Origin: Blastomyces gilchristii SLH14081
Lineage: Eukaryota; Ascomycota; Eurotiomycetes; Onygenales; Ajellomycetaceae
Length of the DNA stretch: 64,000 bases
Reading direction: 5' to 3'
Assembly (NCBI RefSeq): GCF_000003855.2
Contig: NW_003101672.1
Span: 948,134 to 1,012,133, forward strand
A program made the translations under genes and the position numbers. The notes under the pieces were generated by a model, which was not told the origin of the DNA, did not search any database, and worked only from the letters and a program-made list of their open reading frames with translations. Shown here piece by piece: positions 1-9,846 of this stretch. The number at the start of each line of letters is the position of its first letter. The stretch's first letter is position 1.

Positions 1-2
1 CA

Positions 3-197
3 ATTTCAGAGGTGTTAGATCCAGAACGTGGCGTCGCTTACATTTTACTCTGCGCGCAGAATAAGCCAGATGAAGTGAAGACGCGTATCATGGGCTGGGG
101 GTCGGGCTGGACTGCTGAAACTGTGGGGAAAAGTGGAGTGAAAGCTGGTTGGGAACGATTGGTGATATTGCGAATATGGAGAGAGTCCAATTCTTAA
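3..197 (+). CDS. Possible 3' end of a gene cut by the window edge
   Basis: A frame open from the window edge ends at a stop at 195-197 and gives about 64 residues containing the string GWGSGWTAETVGKSG. No family is recognised. It faces the 3' end of SmD1 (minus strand), so a convergent last exon is plausible. A chance open frame is equally possible; the left neighbouring sequence would decide. Confidence 0.25.
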   Translation: MSEVLDPERGVAYILLCAQNKPDEVKTRIMGWGSGWTAETVGKSGVKAGWERLVILRIWRESNS

Positions 198-784
198 AAA
201 ATAAATGGAATGAGATGACATGAGACGAAGGGATAATTTCATAGAAATTTTCCCCGTGGTTGTCCATCCCGTTTGCCTTTCAATTCCAGTATTAGGTGAT
301 CCGCACGTGTTCTTTTTGGGCTTTTTTGATCTAGCAAAGGGTTTGAGAACCTTCCTAGATCAGGTTCTTCCTTGCCTTGGTTAACCACATAGTACTGTTT
401 ATATCACCCAAGGCTTACCTTTTTTCACTCCTTAACGACACCTTCGTTATATCTCCCGTAAACAAATAGATCCAACGTGGAGCGAATCAAGCGACACATA
501 TAAAAGCTTCTGATTCCCCGAGGTTCGCCAGTTGGATAATAGACAAAGTACATAAAGCAAAAGTATAAAAAGAAACAATCCACAGAGCCATCCATCCAGA
601 TCCGCACATGCCAGATTCATTGCAAAAGAAAATAAACAGGAAGGGAGAGGAACGAAAAAGTAAAACCCCCACGCATCGTTCCCAGAGCAGTTTTTGGACT
701 TGTGCAGGCTCAGCGTTTGGTACATAACTGGCACAACCAAAATCTAATCATTATATAAACTCCGGTAAAGAGTCAACGGTTCAC
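198..784. other. Intergenic, no gene seen
   Basis: Between the possible left-edge gene end and the SmD1 stop codon. Short open frames here overlap each other in several phases and resemble no protein. It probably holds the 3' untranslated regions of both neighbours. Confidence 0.5.
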
Positions 785-1430
785 TCAAAACCCTCTGCCC
801 CGTCCCCTTCCTCGGCCCCGCCCACCGCCTCGGCCTCTTCCTCCGCCTCCTCTTCCACCACGTCCGCGATCTGCTTCTTTTCTAGCTTTGTTTTTTGGCT
901 TCGGCGTGTCATCCACGAGTAATGTGTCTAGCGGAAGGCTGTCAGGGAGGATGTAATATCTGATGGTAGAACCACGAATGTTTATGGTGTCAAGGGATAT
1001 CGGGTCGCGGCCTTTTGGTGTCATCTTGACTGTGCGCAGCGCGGTGTTCATTTGCGGGGAAACAGATGTGATGGTGCCATGGAGGATGGTGCCTAGTGAA
1101 TTCCGCAGCAAACTGTTAGCAACAATTACTGTAAGAACATATATGCACATAAAATGGTTGACCATTATCGGGATTAAAAGAAAGAGGCAAGTTGCAGCAG
1201 AGCCTAAAATCGTAGTTTGGGCTTCGAGGGCGGAGTCAAAGGATTTGCGCGCGCATAATGTAGCGCAGCAGGCGAGGGCTATCGTACCATTTTTGAGCTC
1301 GATCGTCACGGTTTCATTCGCACATTTCATAAGAAAGCTGTGTAAATAGAGAAGTATATCAGCTGACTATCCCGAGCAATTTTCGCAAATCATACAAGCT
1401 TCGTGCGGCAACTTACCGTACGAGCTTCAT
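785..1430 (-). CDS. smd1: Small nuclear ribonucleoprotein Sm D1, three exons
   Basis: Core Sm-ring protein of the spliceosomal U1, U2, U4 and U5 snRNPs, acting in the nucleus. Exons read on the minus strand are 1430-1417, 1337-1288 and 1092-785. Joined, they give a protein starting [20 protein letters not shown], followed by [20 protein letters not shown], the two Sm motifs and the conserved [19 protein letters not shown] segment, then an RG-rich tail of about 30 residues of the kind that is arginine-methylated in Sm proteins. Introns are 1416-1338 (GTAAGT...CACAG, 79 bp) and 1287-1093 (GTACGA...CTAG, 195 bp). The first exon is only 14 nt and carries MKLV plus part of an Arg codon. The in-frame ATG at 1330 would drop the first seven conserved residues, so 1430 is preferred. 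Length of about 123 aa is normal for SmD1. Confidence 0.95.
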
Positions 1431-1973
1431 GGTGAGGTATATGTGCCAGATGGCACAATAACACAGTTACGGATCAAACAGGTATATATCTTCTCTCGCG
1501 CAAAACTTCTGTACAGGTGCAATGGTGGAAAGGAACAGTTAAGGACCCTTATGAACTGAGAAGTTACTGACGGCGTGATTGATGTCTTGCGTTTTGGCGT
1601 TCGATATTTGATATTTGATCACGTGATTTAGGACATCGACCAACGTGACGTTCACTAAGTTAAGTCCTGCTTCTGGATGTTTGGTCTAGCTCTTAATATA
1701 ATGCCTACAAAACTATGCATAGTATATTAATAACTATGTAGTATATGACGATTATTCACAGAAGTTATCAGATGAGAGTTTTGAAATCAGAGTACTGATA
1801 TATGATCATTTTTGCATGATTAAAACCAACCGCGATCGGTGAAATGAAAAAAACAGAATTCTATTTTAAATTTCGCTAGAATTGTTGGTTAACCAAGATA
1901 TATACGCTAACAGAATATGGGAAAAGCCGCTCGCAATAAAGAGAAAACAAAATGAAAGGCGACATTGAATACT
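1431..1973. other. Intergenic: SmD1 promoter side and GTPase 3' side
   Basis: About 540 bp with no coding signal. It contains an ATCACGTGAT palindrome (E-box type CACGTG) near 1618-1627. The right part is AT-rich and likely holds the 3' untranslated region of the GTPase gene. Confidence 0.4.
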
Positions 1974-4733
1974 TTATGATGGATCGCTCAGAACTTGGCA
2001 AACACGTCCAACAAACCCCTTTAATCGGAGTGACCCCGGCGCAGCAGGTAAGGATGATGACGTTGTTGCCATCGTGGTGCCAGGAATAGCAAGCACGCGG
2101 GAATTCAGCTCAATCCACTCCACGGTAGAAACAAAGGAAAACGAGATTCTTATGTCATCAGATTCCTTAAAACCATTGGACATGCCTAACTTGTGGTTAG
2201 TAATTGGTTCAGGGTGACCATGGTGTGTTGTTTTGGCCGCAGGAAAGATATCGTTGTCAAGCGAAAAGATTTCCTCGTCCCCAGTTGAAGACTGTCTTTG
2301 CGTATTTCTGTTGGCCTCGACACATGTTACTTTGGCAGCCGCCCTGATACTGGCAATATAGACAATGGCGTTACCTCCTATTATAAGGGAAGAAGAGAGA
2401 GTCGAAGAGAAGTTTGAGGCTGGGAATATCGCAACGAATCCGGTGTGGAAGATGGGCGCGAGGAGTGAACTCGGTATCGAAAGCGGGGAGGAAATTGGGT
2501 GGAAATCAGCCAATACCATGCCTTTTCGGATGCTCCCTAGATATGGAGTTGCTTCGGCATTATCTATCCCGATGGTGCCGATTTGGTGCTCGAGTAGAGT
2601 AGTCACTGGTAGTCGCAGATTGCGGAGACTGACGACACGAATTACCTGCCAGTGCACTTGTTGCGCCTGAGAGCAATCTTTATCCGCAGGGGAGTTCTGC
2701 AAGTAAAACGTTGCAAGTTCCTCTGGCAGTGACCTGCTGAAAAGCGACTTTGACCGTGGAACCAAACGAGACGACTCGATATCCGTTCGTGAGTCCATCA
2801 TAAGTGGTCCAATGACAAGCTGGTCGCCGATAGATATATTACCACGGCGGACGCGACCACACAAAATAATAGCTCTATCATGCTGACGCTTGCTGTCGCC
2901 TGCAACAGAGTAAACTTTGAAGGCTGGCACCTCAAACACTTCAGTAATATCAAACAGCTTCACAGCTTCATGCCTTGCAGTCTTTCTGCCGCTAATTGAT
3001 ATAGGTCTTGTAGAACTCTTCACGGGAATAGGAAGGGAGCGGAGCAATGCGTGCAGCTTCCCAATACCCGCTCCAGTAACGGAGCTTGTGATAACTATGG
3101 GAATCTTAGTCGCCCAGTCAGTGCCTTCTGCAGCAATTGTTTTGTCTACATCGTGCTGATCAGAAAGTGAAATCTGTTGAAGATTCACTTCGTGTTCAGC
3201 AATCTCTGTTGGGGCCGCGAGCATAACAGGCTTCCTCCCAATTAGCTTGATCGTGGATAGGATTTGGACGAGTGTTTGTCTGATTCCGGAACGAGTAGCC
3301 ATATCAAGTTTTGTCACAGCAACGATGACGGGGAGTTCTAGCTTCATGCATAGGTCCAAATATGAGAGAGAGAGGTCCATTTCAGATGGAGTATTTAATT
3401 TTGGAGAATCTGACTGGCTGTTAGCTGGAATACAGAGCAGCACATAATGAGGCTCCCAGCTGACCAATCCCCGTAGTGTCGACTTGAGATACCTAGTTGA
3501 CCCAGGTAGATCAGAGAGGAAGACAAGACGGCCACCTTGGGCGGTTGCATGAATATCGTTCCAAGCAGTCACGTTGCCAGACGCATAATTTACCACATCA
3601 GGCGTAGGTTCGGTCCCATCAGCCTCATTGGGGGAATAACCTATTAGCTCTTGCGCGATTGAGCTTGTGATCCCGGAGGCAATTTCATGGCGATGTTTCA
3701 GAAGGCTAAGTCGGCTCTTTCCCCTGCCGTTGTCAAGAGCGGAAGTAGACAGAGAGCCTAGAAGCGAAGACTTTCCAGCAGTCGACGGCCCAGCCATGAC
3801 AATGTGAAGTTGTGGTGTTGAGAAGATGGTATCCTTCTCGGCCCCAGGCGATGACACCATCGCAGAGACTTTCGAATCCGACAATAGGCGTTGATCATCT
3901 CCAGAAGAGATGTGATCACTGTGTTTGAGATCAGGGCTTACAAGTGCCTCTGCGACCCAGAGCTTTCCAGTACGAAGAACAACTGGTTTCGTGTCATCAT
4001 CCGCATTCTCGTTCCACTCACAATGGCCAACTGCTACCTTCCTTAAAACTTCAACGTTACAACCCAAACTCGCAGCCATCGCTTTAAGATTGGTAAGGCT
4101 TTCCTCTAGTTCATCTTCAGCAAGACCAACAAATGTACCATCATCTGAGACTCCAATCTCGTACAAGGCTCCCTGGGATTCCTCAAGGCCAGGAAGAAGT
4201 CGAGCAGGCTTACTAGGGACATTAAGGGTCGGGGTAGCTTCTGGTAGAACAGGAAGGACCAAACCAACAGTGGAAGATGAGTGGAAGGGGGAAGATTGCT
4301 GTAAACGCCAGAGAAGCTGAGTAGTCAGTTGCTGGATCCGGTGCTGGCGCGATTGACTAGACTGTGCCTGCGTCGGCCTAATTACCGGCTCCGAAGAAAC
4401 TGACGAAGGTTCAGGACCAACTGGACTCTGTTTGGAGTGAACGGAGCCCGATGTCAGGTTCCCTGTGGATAATGACAGAAAGGAACGCCGCGAACGTAAC
4501 AGAAGGTGAAGTTTATACTCCGTCGGTCCATCCTGTGGCTCTACCTCCAACTTTGTAATTCCGTAATCTACTAGGAAATTTGGGTCGTTTGGATCGAACG
4601 TACGTAAAGAAGCTTCTTGGGATGTCGCGTCACGATTTCCTGAAGGAATCCGTCGTGGTGTCGTAGAGCCAGGAGTCGACCATGGGGACGACACCCGCGG
4701 CGGATCGGGATCATAGGTGAAAACCGATGCCAT
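1974..4733 (-). CDS. GTPBP1/GTPBP2-like translational GTPase
   Basis: Single long exon. An upstream in-frame ATG (4793) would add 20 residues; the ATG at 4733, giving MASVFTYDPDPPRV, looks the more natural start, making about 919 aa. Counted from that start, the P-loop AGPSTAGKSS lies near residue 314, the switch II DLPGS near 408 and the TKLD base-recognition motif near 473. A G5-like TSSVTGAG and beta-barrel domains of the elongation factor 1A/Tu type follow. The stretch DLPGSTRYLKSTLRG matches the GTPBP1/2 branch, which is linked to ribosome rescue and mRNA turnover in animals; the fungal role is unproven. The first 280 or so residues are Ser/Pro-rich and poorly structured, and there is a long insertion after the P-loop. 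Confidence 0.85.
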   Translation of the reverse strand: MASVFTYDPDPPRVSSPWSTPGSTTPRRIPSGNRDATSQEASLRTFDPNDPNFLVDYGITKLEVEPQDGPTEYKLHLLLRSRRSFLSLSTGNLTSGSVHSKQSPVGPEPSSVSSEPVIRPTQAQSSQSRQHRIQQLTTQLLWRLQQSSPFHSSSTVGLVLPVLPEATPTLNVPSKPARLLPGLEESQGALYEIGVSDDGTFVGLAEDELEESLTNLKAMAASLGCNVEVLRKVAVGHCEWNENADDDTKPVVLRTGKLWVAEALVSPDLKHSDHISSGDDQRLLSDSKVSAMVSSPGAEKDTIFSTPQLHIVMAGPSTAGKSSLLGSLSTSALDNGRGKSRLSLLKHRHEIASGITSSIAQELIGYSPNEADGTEPTPDVVNYASGNVTAWNDIHATAQGGRLVFLSDLPGSTRYLKSTLRGLVSWEPHYVLLCIPANSQSDSPKLNTPSEMDLSLSYLDLCMKLELPVIVAVTKLDMATRSGIRQTLVQILSTIKLIGRKPVMLAAPTEIAEHEVNLQQISLSDQHDVDKTIAAEGTDWATKIPIVITSSVTGAGIGKLHALLRSLPIPVKSSTRPISISGRKTARHEAVKLFDITEVFEVPAFKVYSVAGDSKRQHDRAIILCGRVRRGNISIGDQLVIGPLMMDSRTDIESSRLVPRSKSLFSRSLPEELATFYLQNSPADKDCSQAQQVHWQVIRVVSLRNLRLPVTTLLEHQIGTIGIDNAEATPYLGSIRKGMVLADFHPISSPLSIPSSLLAPIFHTGFVAIFPASNFSSTLSSSLIIGGNAIVYIASIRAAAKVTCVEANRNTQRQSSTGDEEIFSLDNDIFPAAKTTHHGHPEPITNHKLGMSNGFKESDDIRISFSFVSTVEWIELNSRVLAIPGTTMATTSSSLPAAPGSLRLKGFVGRVCQVLSDPS

Positions 4734-6092
4734 CCGAAACCTGATAGCCGTGTATAAAGGATATTGCTGATAGGCGATTCCCAACCAATCCACTAGATAC
4801 GATAGGCATCGGCCTACCGTTTCCTATATTCAAACTTTTGAGCTCGATTTAAGGGCAAGTCTGTAGCCGGGCTGGTCCGTAGGCGAAGTATAAGAGGTCT
4901 AAATGCCGAGTATTTGTACGAGAATAACGAATATGTGAGACTGAATGGAGTAACTGGATCATCTTGAGCTCCGAGCTTTTGTGATCGTGAAACTAGGCAA
5001 GTTTGGTTTTATGGGTGTGGAAGGGGGTAGCAAACGGGGGGATCAGAGAGAGCAAGGTTACAGCCAGGTAGACGCCAGCTGTATATAGTCAGGACAAAGG
5101 CGACATGTTCCTTACGTTGGTATAAGAGTCATCTCATGCGACAATCGCTGACTCGAAGTTTGTCCGGCGATGAGGTTGGCTGTCTAGTCACGTGAATAAT
5201 GATCTGATAAAAATTTCACGTGATTTGTTGCCGCCAAAGGAGTTACAGAAATAAATCTATTTAACCAGCATATATTGTGCCTTCATGTCAAAACTACTCT
5301 TCAAATTGGAACTTGAGCAGTTGTTTTAAGATACTTTGATAATTGCAGCTGCAGTTCATTGATTCCCCATGAGTGTCTTGATGGTTGCTTGCTTTGGCAA
5401 TGTGCATCCTTGGGACTGCCTTCAAGGTGAGAGAAATGGTAATCCTGCCAGAGGATGACAGACCAAGCGCGGAGCTGAACCGGAGCATCGGTCTGTAGGG
5501 CTGAGAGGAGAGGACGACCTAAACCAAAATGCGCTCTGCTCTGTACCTAACTTGGTACGTAGCAAACCTTAAAACCAGCGGGTATCCAGTCAAATATGGG
5601 CCGTAAACTAGTTGCTTCGTCCGATGAGATCACTGTCAGCTCAGGACCATCCTGTTATGGATGTGAATTTATCGCGATTTGGAAGCCGAATGGGTGGTCA
5701 AACCCTGCAATAATGGAAGATGCCTGTTTGAACTGTAACACCTCACCTGGTTTGGAGATAGTTAGCTGACAACCATCACAGGGAGGGGAAATTTGATGCG
5801 ACAAATTGAAGGAGATCACAAGGTGTCCCAGTTACTTCCATAATCCCTAAGGAAATTTGGCCCAAACATCAATTGCAGTGCAAAGCTCTCCAGGCTCTCA
5901 TCGATTATTTACCGCAAGGTATGTTACAGGACAGTAGCTATGTGGCTTCTCCATAAGTTACGAGCACGATTCGTCAAGGAGTTGTTACTTGACGTAACTC
6001 CAAGAACCGCTGAGGGGAAGTGGAGCGGCATCATGAAAAACATTACAGTGTTAATATTGTTCAAAAGAAGATAACGCGAATTCCTAAACACT
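4734..6092. other. GTPase promoter region and left flank of the transposon
   Basis: About 1.36 kb of normal composition. TCACGTGA-type sites occur near 5188 and 5217. Short frames are not credible genes. The copia-like element inserted at the right end, at 6093. Confidence 0.4.
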
Positions 6093-6097
6093 TATTA
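6093..6097 (+). repeat. Target-site duplication TATTA, left copy
   Basis: TATTA directly precedes the left TG terminus at 6098 and is repeated directly after the right CA terminus at 16339-16343. Five base pairs is the normal duplication length for copia-type integrases. The match shows that 6098-16338 is one insertion event with later nesting. Confidence 0.85.
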
Positions 6098-6154
6098 TGT
6101 GGAAGGTGTAAAGCTTGTGTGATTGAAAGGTTGCTAGCTTGTGGAAAGTTATAT
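6098..6154 (-). repeat. 3' LTR of the copia-like element, first fragment
   Basis: These 57 bp are identical base for base to 16244-16300 of the intact LTR. The match stops abruptly after GTTATAT, where the nested element begins, and resumes at 13659. Confidence 0.9.
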
Positions 6155-6173
6155 CCATACCGGAAAAACGTAG
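6155..6173 (+). repeat. Left terminal inverted repeat of the nested element
   Basis: CCATACCGGAAAAACGTAG. It matches the reverse complement of 13638-13656 at 16 of 19 positions, and all three differences are transitions, as expected if C-to-T mutation altered originally identical ends. Confidence 0.75.
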
Positions 6174-6647
6174 GCTTATTATACAACCGGGTTATGGTTG
6201 TTCCACCATGCCAGTCGCCGACACCGTCGCCGAACTGTAAAATATAATATAATGGTGGATTAGCTGTGGAATCACTGTAAATGAGTTATGAACAGAACAA
6301 AATCATCATTGTATTGACAATGTCACTGATTTCTATCTATATAATCACTAATTCTAAAAAATGTCTCATTCACTGAAATTGTTCTCTATTGAAAATCTGT
6401 CATATTTCTCTGTAATTTCTTCTGAATTCTCTGAATCATCTCTATATCATTGTCATTATTTTCTGTCATATTCATATCAACATTTATTTCAGAGAACTTG
6501 TGAATTAATATTGAAGTTTGTGAAGAATCAGTATCAATGATTATTCATTATTTGAAAGAGAGAGTTTCAGAGAGATCAGAAGCTGTGCATTTATTTATCT
6601 ATATTATTATCAACTTCTGTATAAATCTGAGAATTATTTCACTGATT

Positions 6648-7726
6648 CTAACTTACTTTTTTACTGAGAATGTTGAGAGTTTCAGTACTGCTCATAGTCA
6701 GAGAATCAATTGAAGTTAGAAGATTAGAGAAGAAAGAGAAAGAAGAATTAACAGTAGTAGCAGAGATATTAGTGAGAAGAATAAAAAGAGAATTATTACT
6801 GTTATTAAATTTCTTATTACTGCTGCTACTGTTGCTAACTGTAACTGAATTCTTATTAAGATAATCTACAAGTCTCTGAATATGCTTTATTATTTTATAC
6901 ATCTCAATGATAATACAGCTAGCTTCAGTATTAACATTATTTATTAAATTTGTAAGATTCTTCATTATTAATTTTTATTCTTCAATATAACTGACTATTA
7001 TTCTTAAAAACTTATAATACACTTCAAGCTTGATAGTTTTAATATTAAGTTTTATCTTTTTAATTATAATTTTCTTCTTTTCTACAGTAACTTTTTTCTT
7101 TTCAATTTCTAATTTCACTCTTTCAATATTCAACTTGATCTTCTTAATCTTAATTTTAGCTTTTTCAGTGACACTGATGATAATATTTGAGACTTTCAGA
7201 GCAATAGTAATACTCTTTATATATTGAGCTTTCACTTTCTATCAGTAAGTTTTAACTTTTTTAATCTATTTTAAAAGATTCTTCACTGATTTTAATATAG
7301 TCTTCTTTATTATTTTCTTAAAATTATCTGATATAGAAAGATAAAAGTCATGAGTTCAGATCAGATTGTTAACTTATTCTTTTAATTCTTCAGAGATAAT
7401 CATATATTTCTTTTTCTTATAATTGTAATTTGTATAAGACTTTAAGCTTCTCTTCATCTTATTATAAGCAGTATTCAAATGATGAGAAAAAATATACTTA
7501 ATACAGTGTTTATATATTATTTATTTATCAGACTGCTTTATTAAGATATTCAGATAGCTGCTTACTTTCTTCTCTTAAGTCTTTACAGTAGTAGTATAGA
7601 TACACTTAAGAGTATTACTTATTATTTTGAATACTACTGCTGTTATTATTATTACTGTGATTGATACTGCTACTATTATTATTACTATAATTAATACTGC
7701 TGCTGTTATTATTATTACTATAATTA
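6648..7726 (-). pseudogene. Relic coiled-coil-like frame in the nested element
   Basis: One minus-strand phase carries two long open segments (7235-6975 and 6965-6648) separated by a single stop region, and continues upstream to about 7726 with scattered stops. The conceptual protein is Lys/Ile/Glu-rich with heptad-like charged repeats (for example VKLEIEKKKVTVEKKK), suggesting a coiled coil. The upstream end runs into a TAA/GTA-type trinucleotide repeat (about 7636-7730). Composition bias from AT enrichment could imitate this, so confidence is modest. It diverges from the plus-strand relic. Confidence 0.35.
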
Positions 7727-9846
7727 ATACTGATATAATGAATTACTAATATTCTTAATATACTATACAGATAAGATATCTTGATTAGAACTTTTCTAAT
7801 TAAAAGCTTTCTATTACAACTGACAGAATACTAATCAGACTGAGAAATGAAGAAGAATAAAGTGAGCTGAGTGAGCTGAGAATAATCTTTACAGTGTATT
7901 ATTATTGCAAGAAGAAGAAAGAAGAAAAGAAGAAAAAGAAAAATATAAGTCTTTATATATATTATTAATTCATCTTTGTAGATTATTATGCAATGAATAC
8001 AAATACTTTTATATTTCATCTCTGAGTGTAATCAGCATATCTGACAGATTTCATTCATATCTTAATACTTTTTATACAGGCTATCACTGATTGAATTACA
8101 GCTATTTTGAATATAAAATCATTTCTATTAACTAGAAATAAGTGTTCAATGCACTGTTAGAAATATATCTACAGAATTCAAGATTTTCTGATATAGTGAA
8201 ATCAGTGAATTCTTCACAGTCATAACTATATAAATTATAAGATAGAGAATATAACAACTTTCTTCAGTGAATATCAAGACAGATATATTCTAATTATATG
8301 TATTAAAGTATATATTAACTAATTTATATATAAAACTCATAGAAAACTAAATATATTGAAATATAAATAGATTATGTTAAAAATCTCTATATCACTGATC
8401 TGTCTTTCACTGAAAGTATCTCTGAAAATTTGATCTTTTTTCATATCTTCTCTTATATATCTTTTATCAGATGTCTCTTTTTTGCTGTCAGAGTATTCTA
8501 AATTATCTCAGTAAAGTCATCTCTAACAATTTACTGATATTCAGAAATATCACTTATCAGATCTCAGAATGTCAGAATATTTTATTATTACAGTATAGCT
8601 GTGATAGAATTTTCATTTATATCAGTATTATTAAATATTTTGATCTGAGTTATAAGATTAATATATATCTCTATTTTTCAGAATCAGTTTCTAGTTTTTC
8701 AATTCAAAGTTTTCAATTCAATATCTTTAACTAATGAATATTTAACTTATATTTCATATATTATTATTCTTGCTCAGAGAATCAATCAAAGTTGATGATT
8801 TCTCACACTCAGTAAAAAATCAGAAAGAACTTTTCAGCAGTAAATAAATTATAGAAGTATTTAAAGATGATTGATTCTTTATAGTAGTTATATAATCTGA
8901 TTATCACTGAACTTTCTCTGCTCTTTATCTTCTTCTATTGAATATAATTCTATATTAATAAATAATTAGCTAAGTTGATCAAAAAAATTTTAATATCTCA
9001 CTGAAAAGTTTCAAATTGTTCTAAGATATCTCATTAAAAAGTTGATATATTTGTTAAAATCTAATACTACTTATCTTCATTTCTTTAAGAGTTCAGAACT
9101 TTCATGTTTTAATTATATTCAGTATCATTATTCTGCTGAATGAAAAGATATATAATGTTTTATTCTTTATTTTTATCACATTTATAATCATTCAATTCAA
9201 ATTATCTTTGTTAAAAGAAAGAAAATATATTCATTTTATCTTCAGACATAGACACTGCTCTATCAGTTAAATTTCCTTCTCATATATTTCTGTATTCAGA
9301 TGTCAGGTTCAGTAATGCCTTTTTAATGAACTGCTTAATATCAGTGATAAGTTTGACTTCTTCTTATCTGACTAGTATTTATTATTGCTGCTATTATATT
9401 CACTCTATGTTCAGATATATTAATATTAGATTTCTTTTGAAATCAGTAATTTGTCTCATTAAATCTACTAGATGAGAGAGTTCAGAGAGATCTAGTAAAG
9501 CAGAATTCATAACAATATTCATTTTCAGAATCTTGATAGAACTCTGATAAATTTATGATATGAATAGAAATATAGTGATTTGATTCTTAATATTAAATTG
9601 ATATAGATTGTCACTGATTACAGCTCTTATTAATATATTTCTTTTCAGTAATTTAATCTCATATATATCTCTTTTCAGTAATTCAACCTCATCTCTTTAT
9701 TTTATCAAGATCACTTATTCACTTCATTTATATCTTTTCAACTACACAACTTTTTTCTACAAATTATATCAGAAAGCAAAATATTGTGTCTGTTTAATTA
9801 AAATTCAAAACACTATCTACTATCTGTCTCTAGATAAGAATTCAGA
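7727..9846. other. AT-rich interior between the two relic frames
   Basis: About 2.1 kb of CpG-free sequence. Open stretches at 8471-8734 and 9608-9871 (plus strand) are rich in Ile, Ser, Leu and Tyr and resemble no family. The area may have held the promoters and N-terminal parts of the divergent relic genes. Confidence 0.4.

Noticed and set aside
785..1330. SmD1 as one uninterrupted 181-residue protein
   Set aside because: It would insert about 65 unrelated residues into the Sm fold and lack the conserved start; splice sites at 1287 and 1093 restore the family sequence exactly.
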